Positions 1-5,577 of a DNA stretch of 7,466 nt are shown here, piece by piece. The notes under the pieces are model-generated. The model worked only from the letters and a program-made list of their open reading frames with translations, was not told the DNA's origin and made no database searches. Position numbers and translations under genes: made by a program. This stretch comes from Candidatus Dadabacteria bacterium (GTDB lineage Bacteria; J088). How positions within the stretch are numbered: the stretch's first letter is position 1; each line of letters begins with the position of its first letter. The DNA lies in the NCBI GenBank assembly GCA_003695505.1, contig RFIY01000097.1, positions 1 to 7,466 of the forward strand. The letters run 5' to 3'.

Positions 1-1
1 C

Positions 2-3000
2 CGCGTGACCGATCCCGCGCATCCGCTCGCAGGACTCGAACTGCGACTATCCGCGCAGGCACTGGGGACGTCGAAGCCGGTGTACGTGTTCGCGTGGGCT
101 GATACCGCGGCGTCGCCGCTGACGCTCGGGACCGACCTCGGCCCGGCCGCCGCGATCGTCGTGGTCGACGCCGAAACGCAAAAGCCGGTTGTGCTGCGCA
201 GCCCGGTCTGGCTGTGGCTGCCGCTTCCGGCGACCGCCGACCTGTCCGAAGCAGAATGGATCGATCTCGTCCAGACGATTGAGGCGACCACGGCCGCGCC
301 GGTGACCGGCGTGCAGCTCGACAGTACCGGACCCCGGTTTGGTGGCTGGACCTCCATTGCACTGGCCCCGAGCGTCGCCAACGCTGCGCAAGCCGTTGGG
401 TTGCGACCCGCGGCGCGCCGTAGCTTCTTTTCGTGGCTCGGCAACGTGTTGTCGGGTGGCAAGGTGTCGCGCCAGCGCGCCGTGCGGCGTGTGCCGCAGC
501 TCTATGGTTTTTCGCCGACGGCGGCGGCTCCGGGTACTCTGGTCCTGGCTTCCGGTTATTTCGGACGACGGTCTCCGTCCAGCTTGACGGCCGACATCGG
601 TGGTGTGGCGACGTTCGTATCCTGGATTGCAGCGAACAAGCTGAATCTGACCGTTCCCGGCGTCCAGCCCGGGCAACAGGACGTCGGGATTCGCATCGGT
701 TCTCGTCTGCTGCAAAAATCGTTGTTTGTTCTGCCGCGCCCGGATACCGCTCCGCCGGCGACGCGCATCGACAGTGGTCCGCCAGCGGTGACGAACGCGG
801 CGACCGTAACCTTCACGTTCAGTGCCGACGAGCCCTCCACCTTTGAATGCCAGCTCGACGCCGGCGAATGGGTATCATGCACGAGTCCTCTTGTCCTCGC
901 CCCGATCGGAGAGGGGGCCCATGTATTGCGGGTGCGGGCCCGCGATCTGGCCGGCAACGTGGATCCGACTGCCGAAGAATATGGCTGGTACGTCGACCGG
1001 ACGGCACCGTCGCCAATCTGGTTGGCGACGCCTCCGGCGTCCACCACGCTGAGCGATGCAACGGTCGAATTTACGTGTGATGACACCTCCTGCCGTTTCC
1101 TGTGTGCGCTCGACGGCGCGCCATTCGCGGCGTGCGATTCTCCGCTCGCAGTGACGGCGGCTCAGCCGGGTACGCATGATGTAAAGCTGATGGCAGGTGA
1201 CGATGTTGGGAACTGGTCCGCCGCGATCAGTGTGACCTGGGTGGTCGAGCTCCCGCGTTTGATTGGCGTTGGTAGCCAGCATGCGTGCGCGAGCAAACCC
1301 TCCAACGGACAACTGTTCTGCTGGGGCTATAACGGCGACGGTGCGGTCGGTGACAATGGGCCGGTTGTTGCACGAACGACGCCTTCCGCGGTGGCCGTGA
1401 CGCAGGCATACGGCTGGACAGATCTCTCGCTCGGAACGCAGTTTGGTTGTGGCATTCGGGACGACGACACACTGTGGTGCTGGGGACGTAACTCCAGTGG
1501 CCAACTCGGGGATGGAACCTACTCCGCACGGTATACGCCTGTGCCGATTAGCGCGACCAGCCGCTGGCTCGATGTCAATGTCGGGGCGACGCACAGTTGC
1601 GCCGTTCGGGATGATGCCACGCTGTGGTGTTGGGGCAGCAACAGCTTCGGCGAGTTGGGCGTCGGTGACAAGACCATACGCAGTGTGCCGACCCGGGTCA
1701 CTGGCAGCACGCAGTGGCGACAGGTGTCCGCCGGTAGCTTCGAAACGTGTGCCATCGACATCGATGGTCTGCTCTGGTGTTGGGGCAGGAACGCGCTTGG
1801 AGAACTTGGGACCGGAGATACCCAGCCCCGAACGAGTCCGGTGCCGATCGTTGCACCAGGACCGTGGAAATCGGTCGACATCGGGGGCGTGGGCTCGAAC
1901 AATACGATTTGCGCCATCGACAGCAACGACCGCGCCTTTTGCTGGGGAGCCAATACCTACGGGCAGTTGGGCGCCGGCGACCACCTGCCGCGGGTGGCGC
2001 CTGCGGAAGTGTCCAACCCTGCGCGCTGGCGGGATATTTCCGTGGGGTTGTACTCGGTTTGCGGCGTTGCACTGGACCGACGTCCATATTGTTGGGGACA
2101 AAACACATACGGGCAACTCGGCGCCGCACGTCTCGACATCGCCGATGCAACGCAACCGTATCCAGTTGCCTTTACGAAACCTGCGGTGGATATCGAGACC
2201 GCAATCACGTCCTGCCTGGTCGATGGGCAGAACGATTTGTACTGCTGGGGGAACAATCAACAGGGTACAGTTGGCGACGGCGCCGGGGGGGAAGTTCATC
2301 CTGATCCGGTGACCATCACTGCCGCTCAGGGTTGGGAGAAACTCAGGGCCGGCCAGGGGGGAGCGGGTTGCGCGATCGATGTGATGGGTACGCTCTATTG
2401 TTGGGGCAGCTCCACATATCTCGGGAACCCGCAGTACTACGGATCGTGGACGAGCAACCCGGTAAACGTCGGCGATCACGCCTGGCTGGATGCGTCGACG
2501 ACCGGCAACTACTCCTGCGGTATCTCGACGGACACCACATTGTGGTGCTGGGGACAAAATGGCGCCGGGCAACTGGGAACTGGCGATTTCTCAAACACGT
2601 TCATCCCTGCTCTGGCTGACGGTGGTTCGACCGGTTGGGCACGCATTCGCGTCGCAGCCAACCGGAGTTGTGCAATCCGGAACGGCGAATTGTATTGTTG
2701 GGGATCGAACGGTAGCAGCGTACTCGGAGTCAGCTCAACGACCTGGGCGTTTCCGGATCCGGTGCCGATGGCCATTCCGCAACCCGTCGATGTTGTGCTG
2801 GGGAGTGGGTCCTGTGCCGTTACGGCGGCCGGTGGCCTGTGGTGCTGGGGGATGAATACCAGGGGGCAACTCGGGCTTGGGTACGCTGGCGCCACGGTGA
2901 CCTATCCCGTCGAGACAACGTTCTATGCCGACTGGATGACGGTGGCCGTTGCAAACGAGACGACGTGTGGCATTCGTACCGGTGGGACACTGTGGTGCTG

Positions 3001-3382
3001 GGGCGGCAACAACTACGGCCTGCTTGGTATCGGAAGTAGTCAGGCTTTCTCGAATGTGCCTGTACAGGTCACCGTTGGCAGTGGTGCCTGGGAAGCCATT
3101 GGCGGCGGGAACAGCTATTTTTGCGGCCTTCAGGACGATGGTTCGATCTGGTGTTGGGGCTGGAACTACTACGGGCAGCTGGGAGATGGCACGACGAACA
3201 GTTGGCCCTACCCGGTGCGAGCCACCCAGCGAACGGACTGGATTGAACTCAGCGTTGGTCTGGAGGGCGCCTGCGCCCGCGCTGCGGACGGTACCGTCGA
3301 GTGTTGGGGAAAACAGCGGCCTCTTGCCAACGGGGACTGGGTGCGCGCCGGCCCCGTCAGCGTTCGCTTGCCAGACCAGTAA
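2..3382 (+). CDS. Large secreted RCC1-repeat / Ig-like / IPT-domain protein, 5' partial
   Basis: The frame is open to the window edge. A GTG at position 5 is possible but has no visible ribosome-binding site and would give a protein with no signal peptide, so I treat it as partial. Residue numbers count from that GTG (1125 residues). Residues 1-160 match nothing I recognise. About 163-243 resemble an IPT/TIG domain (starts PQLYGFSPTAAAPG). About 245-333 and 336-413 are two related Ig-like domains of the IDSGPP...FECQLDAGEW...RDLAGNVDP type. Residues 420-1125 hold 14 RCC1-type blades with CWG cysteines at about 439, 492, 542, 592, 646, 696, 747, 799, 848, 898, 947, 998, 1050 and 1100, a period of 49-54. 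Every blade has a second Cys 9-13 residues before its CWG, which implies disulphides and an exported protein. By analogy with RCC1 it should fold as beta-propellers on an Ig-like stalk. A surface adhesin or binding protein is an inference; the ligand is unknown. Confidence 0.9.
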   Translation, partial: RVTDPAHPLAGLELRLSAQALGTSKPVYVFAWADTAASPLTLGTDLGPAAAIVVVDAETQKPVVLRSPVWLWLPLPATADLSEAEWIDLVQTIEATTAAPVTGVQLDSTGPRFGGWTSIALAPSVANAAQAVGLRPAARRSFFSWLGNVLSGGKVSRQRAVRRVPQLYGFSPTAAAPGTLVLASGYFGRRSPSSLTADIGGVATFVSWIAANKLNLTVPGVQPGQQDVGIRIGSRLLQKSLFVLPRPDTAPPATRIDSGPPAVTNAATVTFTFSADEPSTFECQLDAGEWVSCTSPLVLAPIGEGAHVLRVRARDLAGNVDPTAEEYGWYVDRTAPSPIWLATPPASTTLSDATVEFTCDDTSCRFLCALDGAPFAACDSPLAVTAAQPGTHDVKLMAGDDVGNWSAAISVTWVVELPRLIGVGSQHACASKPSNGQLFCWGYNGDGAVGDNGPVVARTTPSAVAVTQAYGWTDLSLGTQFGCGIRDDDTLWCWGRNSSGQLGDGTYSARYTPVPISATSRWLDVNVGATHSCAVRDDATLWCWGSNSFGELGVGDKTIRSVPTRVTGSTQWRQVSAGSFETCAIDIDGLLWCWGRNALGELGTGDTQPRTSPVPIVAPGPWKSVDIGGVGSNNTICAIDSNDRAFCWGANTYGQLGAGDHLPRVAPAEVSNPARWRDISVGLYSVCGVALDRRPYCWGQNTYGQLGAARLDIADATQPYPVAFTKPAVDIETAITSCLVDGQNDLYCWGNNQQGTVGDGAGGEVHPDPVTITAAQGWEKLRAGQGGAGCAIDVMGTLYCWGSSTYLGNPQYYGSWTSNPVNVGDHAWLDASTTGNYSCGISTDTTLWCWGQNGAGQLGTGDFSNTFIPALADGGSTGWARIRVAANRSCAIRNGELYCWGSNGSSVLGVSSTTWAFPDPVPMAIPQPVDVVLGSGSCAVTAAGGLWCWGMNTRGQLGLGYAGATVTYPVETTFYADWMTVAVANETTCGIRTGGTLWCWGGNNYGLLGIGSSQAFSNVPVQVTVGSGAWEAIGGGNSYFCGLQDDGSIWCWGWNYYGQLGDGTTNSWPYPVRATQRTDWIELSVGLEGACARAADGTVECWGKQRPLANGDWVRAGPVSVRLPDQ
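1260..3340 (+). repeat. Fourteen RCC1-type protein repeats, ~150 bp each
   Basis: The coding DNA contains 14 units of about 150-160 bp. Each encodes a core of Cys, 9-13 residues, then CWGxNxxGQLG or a variant. The DNA is well diverged between units even though the protein motif is kept, so this is an old repeat family and not a recent tandem duplication. Blades 2-6 and 9-13 keep a Leu-Gly at the end of the motif (GQLG, GELG, SVLG, GLLG). Blades 1, 7, 8 and 14 do not (GAVG, GTVG, LGNP, LANG). Confidence 0.85.
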
Positions 3383-3416
3383 GTAAATCGAATGCGTGCG
3401 ATTCGTCGGGATGATT

Positions 3417-3433
3417 GCGGCAGGCATTGCCGC
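3417..3433 (+). terminator. GC-rich hairpin after the RCC1 gene, possible terminator
   Basis: GCGGCA, a 5-nt loop (ggcat) and TGCCGC form a 6-bp stem 34 bp past the stop codon of the RCC1-repeat gene. No T-tract follows, so it is not a canonical intrinsic terminator. It could help stop transcription with Rho or slow mRNA decay. A weaker dyad (AATCG/CGATT, 3386-3403) lies just upstream. The gap 3383-3465 otherwise holds only the mgtC-like promoter. Confidence 0.3.
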
Positions 3434-3453
3434 GCCCAGGGTGTCCGCAGCGC

Positions 3454-3459
3454 TATAAT
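3454..3459 (+). promoter_or_regulatory. Perfect TATAAT -10 box ahead of the mgtC-like gene
   Basis: TATAAT stands out in GC-rich DNA and ends 6 bp before the ATG at 3466. Transcription starting the usual 6-7 bp downstream would begin at or next to that A, giving a leaderless mRNA. No Shine-Dalgarno sequence lies between the box and the ATG, which agrees. No good -35 is present at 16-18 bp; the nearest TTG hexamer (TTGCCG, 3427-3432) is 21 bp away. The motif is seen directly; its role as a promoter is an inference. Confidence 0.5.
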
Positions 3460-3465
3460 CACGGT

Positions 3466-3915
3466 ATGGACCTGCTCGATCCGACATCGTTGCTGTTCTG
3501 GGAGCGGGTGGCCGCCAGCCTGGCGTGCGGCGCGATCGTTGGGATCGAGCGTCGGCTGCGTGGCAAGGCAATCGGCTTGCGGACATCGGTCCTGGTCGTG
3601 CTCGGCACCCAGTTCTATGTGCTGCTCGGGCTCGCCCTTGGCGACGCCGACGGAACCGACCGCAGCCGGATTCTTGGACAGATCATTACTGGCATCGGTT
3701 TTCTTGGGGCCGGAGCAATCATGAATCGCGGCGAGGTCGTCGAGGGACTGACGACGGCTGCGACGATCTGGGTACTTGCCGCGTGCGGCGCGGCGATCGG
3801 ATTCGGCTATATAACTGCCGCGCTGACGCTGGCGGTCGTCACGCTGTTCACGCTGCGGGTGCTGGGGATGGCCGAAGGCTGGATTGTCGCGCGCAGGGAT
3901 ACCTCGCCGGACTGA
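3466..3915 (+). CDS. MgtC/SapB-family inner-membrane protein
   Basis: This is a 149-residue protein with about five membrane segments (roughly 10-27, 40-58, 68-86, 97-114 and 115-134). It carries the conserved core of the family: GIERRLRGKAIGLRT (26-40), GQIITGIGFLGAGAIM (71-86) and VEGLTTAATIWVLAACG (92-108). MgtC of Salmonella is longer (about 230 residues) because of a C-terminal cytoplasmic domain; this one is the short SapB-like form without it. Family members are linked to Mg2+ limitation, acid pH and virulence, but the short forms are mostly uncharacterised and no transport activity should be assumed. I chose the ATG at 3466 because the conserved core begins soon after it. An in-frame TTG at 3415 would only add a polar, Pro/Arg-rich leader that overlaps the TATAAT box. 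Its stop lies 1 bp from the stop of the convergent lipoprotein gene. Confidence 0.9.
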   Translation: MDLLDPTSLLFWERVAASLACGAIVGIERRLRGKAIGLRTSVLVVLGTQFYVLLGLALGDADGTDRSRILGQIITGIGFLGAGAIMNRGEVVEGLTTAATIWVLAACGAAIGFGYITAALTLAVVTLFTLRVLGMAEGWIVARRDTSPD

Positions 3916-3916
3916 A

Positions 3917-4285
3917 TCAGGGCGCTGGCGTCGTGACCGGGTTCATCGGGACGGTCACGCTGCTCGTCTTGCCTGCCTGCACCCGCGCCTGGACGAAGCC
4001 GCTGAAGTTCAGCGCGGTCGTCTCGTTTCCCGACAGACTCGCGCGGATCGTGTAATTGCCCGGCAGCAGATCGTTGACGCGCGTTTCGTGGTCCTGCCAC
4101 GGTGCGGTGACGGTAGTCGGTTGTGGCCCGTACAGGCGTAGCACGATCGTGGCATCGGCATCGGCGGCAGGGCGCAGGCCGGTCGGAAACGTCAGCACCG
4201 GCGCGATGCCGCCGGTGTCGTCCGCGGTGCCGCACGCGGCGGTACCGAGCGCGAAAAAAGACAGCAAAACGATCCGGAATCGCAT
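3917..4285 (-). CDS. Small lipoprotein, probable outer-membrane anchor
   Basis: This 122-residue protein begins MRFRIVLLSFFALGTAAC, a basic start plus hydrophobic stretch ending in a lipobox-like TAAC. Cys18 should be lipidated; Gly19 at +2 (not Asp) favours the outer membrane. Thr at -3 is less usual than Leu, so the lipobox is acceptable but not perfect. The mature part has the look of a small beta-sandwich: alternating strands, DLLPGNYTIRASLSG near the middle and VQAGKTSSVTVPM near the end, as in carboxypeptidase-regulatory-like or prealbumin-like modules. I do not assign a family or function. The ATG at 4285 is preferred to an in-frame upstream start near 4315 because it has a strong ribosome-binding site and puts the signal peptide at the N-terminus. 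It is divergent from the flp operon and convergent with the mgtC-like gene. Confidence 0.8.
   Translation of the reverse strand: MRFRIVLLSFFALGTAACGTADDTGGIAPVLTFPTGLRPAADADATIVLRLYGPQPTTVTAPWQDHETRVNDLLPGNYTIRASLSGNETTALNFSGFVQARVQAGKTSSVTVPMNPVTTPAP
3932..3959. repeat. 8-bp perfect inverted repeat between convergent genes
   Basis: CGTGACCG (3932-3939) and CGGTCACG (3952-3959) are perfect inverted copies around a 12-bp loop. They lie 17 bp past the mgtC-like stop and inside the last codons of the lipoprotein gene, encoding its VTV...PVT segment. There is no T-tract. With only 1 bp between the two stop codons, any terminator for either gene must lie in its neighbour's coding end, so this is the best candidate seen, although the repeat may simply reflect the repeated Val-Thr codons. 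Confidence 0.3.
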
Positions 4286-4292
4286 GGCAGGG

Positions 4293-4301
4293 CCCCCCTC
4301 T
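4293..4301 (-). promoter_or_regulatory. Ribosome-binding site of the lipoprotein gene
   Basis: Read on the minus strand, AGAGGGGGG ends 7 nt before the ATG at 4285. It contains the GAGG core and fixes the start of the lipoprotein. It lies in an 11-bp element also found before the flp pilin gene. Confidence 0.6.
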
Positions 4302-4342
4302 GCAGTGCGTGTCAAACATCTGGTTGCGCGTCCGAGCTTTTC

Positions 4343-4348
4343 ATTTTA
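4343..4348 (-). promoter_or_regulatory. Possible -10 box for the lipoprotein gene
   Basis: On the minus strand the most AT-rich stretch of the intergenic region reads TGTAAAAT; TAAAAT matches five of six positions of the -10 consensus and is directly preceded by TG. A start near 4336 would give a leader of about 50 nt. No convincing -35 is visible, so this is tentative. Confidence 0.3.
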
Positions 4349-4445
4349 CAATTTCAGACAGTCGTTGCGTTGGTGCCCGTCTGGACATCGCGCCGACAAC
4401 GATCTGCGAGGGGGATATCGCAGAACGACAATTTGAAGTCTGGTG

Positions 4446-4470
4446 TGCCGAAGCGGTTTCGGTATGCCGA
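4446..4470. repeat. Dyad and direct repeat upstream of flp
   Basis: CCGAA (4448-4452) and TTCGG (4458-4462) form a dyad around 5 bp. The left arm extends to TGCCGA (4446-4451), which recurs as a direct repeat at 4465-4470, 19 bp on. Such spacing could suit a dimeric regulator on one face of the helix, but the words are short and chance is possible in GC-rich DNA. Confidence 0.3.
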
Positions 4471-4498
4471 TTGGCCGCGTCCAGATGACGAATGTCAT
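4471..4498 (+). promoter_or_regulatory. Candidate promoter of the flp operon
   Basis: TTGGCC (4471-4476) and TGTCAT (4493-4498) are separated by 16 bp and give the best sigma-70-like pair I found upstream of the pilin gene, with three and four consensus matches. Transcription would start near 4505, where the leader hairpin begins. No -24/-12 (RpoN) pair was found. This is weak evidence. Confidence 0.25.
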
Positions 4499-4500
4499 TC
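4485..4500. promoter_or_regulatory. Overlapping palindromes, candidate operator
   Basis: Two dyads interlock here: ATGAC-gaat-GTCAT (4485-4498) and GAATG-t-CATTC (4490-4500). They overlap the candidate -10 box of the flp operon, which is where a repressor would bind. The dyads are read directly; the operator role is inferred. Confidence 0.35.
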
Positions 4501-4503
4501 GGC

Positions 4504-4536
4504 CTGTGGTCTGTGAACGTCGCTTGTGAACCACAG
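4504..4536 (+). repeat. Inverted and direct repeats in the flp leader
   Basis: CTGTGGT (4504-4510) and ACCACAG (4530-4536) form a 7-bp stem with a 19-nt loop, ending 4 nt before the ribosome-binding site. Within the loop TGTGAAC occurs at 4512-4518 and again at 4525-4531, a 13-bp period; the second copy overlaps the right arm. The hairpin could affect pilin mRNA stability or translation. Confidence 0.35.
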
Positions 4537-4540
4537 CGCA

Positions 4541-4548
4541 GAGGGGGG
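4541..4548 (+). promoter_or_regulatory. Strong ribosome-binding site of the flp pilin gene
   Basis: GAGGGGGG ends 5 nt before the ATG at 4554 and fixes the start. A strong site suits a major pilin, which is needed in many more copies than the downstream proteins; none is seen before the TadE-like and TadG-like genes. Confidence 0.6.
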
Positions 4549-4553
4549 AAACC

Positions 4554-4769
4554 ATGCGCAAGATCGTCCGTCGTCCGTCCGAATCCGGGCAGGGCATGCT
4601 CGAGTACGTGCTGATCGTCGTGTTCATCGCGGTTGCCGGCGTCGTCGTCTGGCGCACGTTCGGTGACAACATCCGGGCGCTGGTCGTCCAGTCCAATGAC
4701 GCGATCATCGACCAGACTGCACCGGTGCTGAATGGCAGCGGCAATACCGGGATGAAATCGCTGCGCTGA
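4554..4769 (+). CDS. flp: Flp-family type IVb pilin precursor
   Basis: This 71-residue protein has the hallmark of Flp prepilins: a basic leader (MRKIVRRPSESG), then Gly12 followed by QGML and Glu17-Tyr18, the G/XXXXEY processing motif, then a hydrophobic helix (residues 19-33, VLIVVFIAVAGVVVW). A TadV-type prepilin peptidase should cut after Gly12, leaving a mature pilin of 59 residues whose helix packs in the fibre core and whose C-terminal half (about 34-71) is exposed. Size is normal for the family. It is the first gene of a plus-strand operon with TadE-like and TadG-like genes, which supports the call. Its stop is followed after 4 bp by the next start codon. It is probably the major subunit of a Tad pilus used for surface attachment. 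Confidence 0.85.
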   Translation: MRKIVRRPSESGQGMLEYVLIVVFIAVAGVVVWRTFGDNIRALVVQSNDAIIDQTAPVLNGSGNTGMKSLR

Positions 4770-4773
4770 GCTC

Positions 4774-5577
4774 GTGAACCGTTCCGTCAGCAAGAACGGG
4801 CGGAGCAACGGGTCGGTGTTTCTCGAAGCGGTGATTGCCCTGCCGGTATTGCTGGTACTGCTGCTCGGCGCCTTGCAGACGTTGCTGCTGCTCGACGCCG
4901 CGGCGCGGATCGAAGCTGCCGCGGACAGTGCAGCGCGCGCGTGGCTGTCCTGGGCCGATGTCGGTGCAGCAGAGGCAGCGATGCAACGTGCGTGGGCGGC
5001 CGCCGCCTGGGTTTTGCTGCCGAATGCTCCGCGCGCCCCACAGGGAGCCGCGCTTGCCCTGAATGTCGGTTCGTCGAGCTGGACTCGACGCGCGCAGGCG
5101 ATTCCCGTTGTATCCGGTGTCGTGCATCAGGTCGAGGCGACGGTCGGCGATGCGTTGACGGCCGTCGGTCGGTTGACGCGCGTACCACTGGCCGGTCCCA
5201 TCGCCGATCTGTTGCTGCGGATGCCGTGGACGAGCCAGCAGCTCGAGGTCGCGGCTTGCCGCGAACCGGAGCGGCCGGGCGGCAAGGTGCGCCTCGCCCG
5301 CATCGAGGTGCGCTGGCGCGTGCCATTGTTGGTGCCGCTGGTATCGCGGTGGGTCTCCGAACCGCGTGGCGAGGCGCGGCCGTGGCAGTCGGACCGGTTG
5401 ATCCGCTGGCCGGTCCACGAATTGTCGCCGCAACTGCTCGATGCTGTTGGTCGGGTCGGCCGTGCGACATGGCCGTTGCTGCAACGCCTGCCGCAGCGCA
5501 CGATCGTGCGTGCGACCCACCTTGCCGTCCAGAGCGGCAGCCCTGCGGACCGGATGCTTGCGCCATGCGCCGCCTGA
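4774..5577 (+). CDS. TadE-like pseudopilin
   Basis: This 267-residue protein has a short polar leader ending in Gly13, then SVFLE with Glu18 at the +5 position, then a single hydrophobic helix (about 19-40, AVIALPVLLVLLLGALQTLL) followed by AARIEAAADSAARAWLSW. This is the TadE/TadF pseudopilin layout, and prepilin peptidase should process it after Gly13. The rest is probably periplasmic, with Cys in VAACREPE and near the C-terminus (APCAA) that could pair. It is longer than many TadE proteins (often about 150-200 residues). The start is GTG only 4 bp after the pilin stop with no clear ribosome-binding site, so translation is probably coupled to flp. The stop overlaps the next gene by 13 bp. 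TadE proteins are thought to aid pilus assembly as minor components. Confidence 0.75.
   Translation: MNRSVSKNGRSNGSVFLEAVIALPVLLVLLLGALQTLLLLDAAARIEAAADSAARAWLSWADVGAAEAAMQRAWAAAAWVLLPNAPRAPQGAALALNVGSSSWTRRAQAIPVVSGVVHQVEATVGDALTAVGRLTRVPLAGPIADLLLRMPWTSQQLEVAACREPERPGGKVRLARIEVRWRVPLLVPLVSRWVSEPRGEARPWQSDRLIRWPVHELSPQLLDAVGRVGRATWPLLQRLPQRTIVRATHLAVQSGSPADRMLAPCAA

Larger units (their letters stand above)
4293..4548. repeat. 11-bp inverted repeat bracketing the divergent promoter region
   Basis: CCCCCCTCTGC (4293-4303) and GCAGAGGGGGG (4538-4548) are perfect inverted copies, one at each end of the lipoprotein/flp intergenic region with 234 bp between them. Each copy contains the ribosome-binding site of the adjoining gene. 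The likely explanation is a shared strong Shine-Dalgarno element, but the arrangement also brackets all the promoter DNA of both genes. Confidence 0.6.

Noticed and set aside
875-2572. Long minus-strand open frame (565 codons) opposite the RCC1-repeat gene
   Set aside because: It is the shadow of a repetitive GC-rich gene. Its product is Arg/Pro-rich with no domain, and the plus-strand frame encodes clear repeated motifs.
1260-3340. Recent tandem duplication or slippage-prone DNA repeat
   Set aside because: Blades are conserved in protein motif but strongly diverged in DNA, with variable spacing; there are no long identical DNA units.
3415-3465. TTG start giving the MgtC-like protein 17 extra residues
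   Set aside because: The added leader (Pro/Arg-rich) is not part of the family and covers the TATAAT box; ATG 3466 fits the conserved core.
4286-4315. Upstream in-frame start for the lipoprotein
   Set aside because: It would put ten polar residues before the signal peptide and place the strong ribosome-binding site inside the gene.
4286-4553. Several open frames on both strands in the lipoprotein/flp intergenic region
   Set aside because: They run into the neighbouring genes in other frames, have no ribosome-binding site or domain, and their products are of shadow composition. The region reads as regulatory DNA.
4286-4553. RpoN-type (-24/-12) promoter for the pilin gene
   Set aside because: I searched for the TGGCAC...TTGC pair on both strands and did not find one with correct spacing.
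4941-5564. Upstream extension of the TadG-like frame as a 208-residue N-terminal part
   Set aside because: It would overlap almost all of the TadE-like gene, reads as Arg/Cys-rich sequence, and would bury the membrane segment that should be near the N-terminus.
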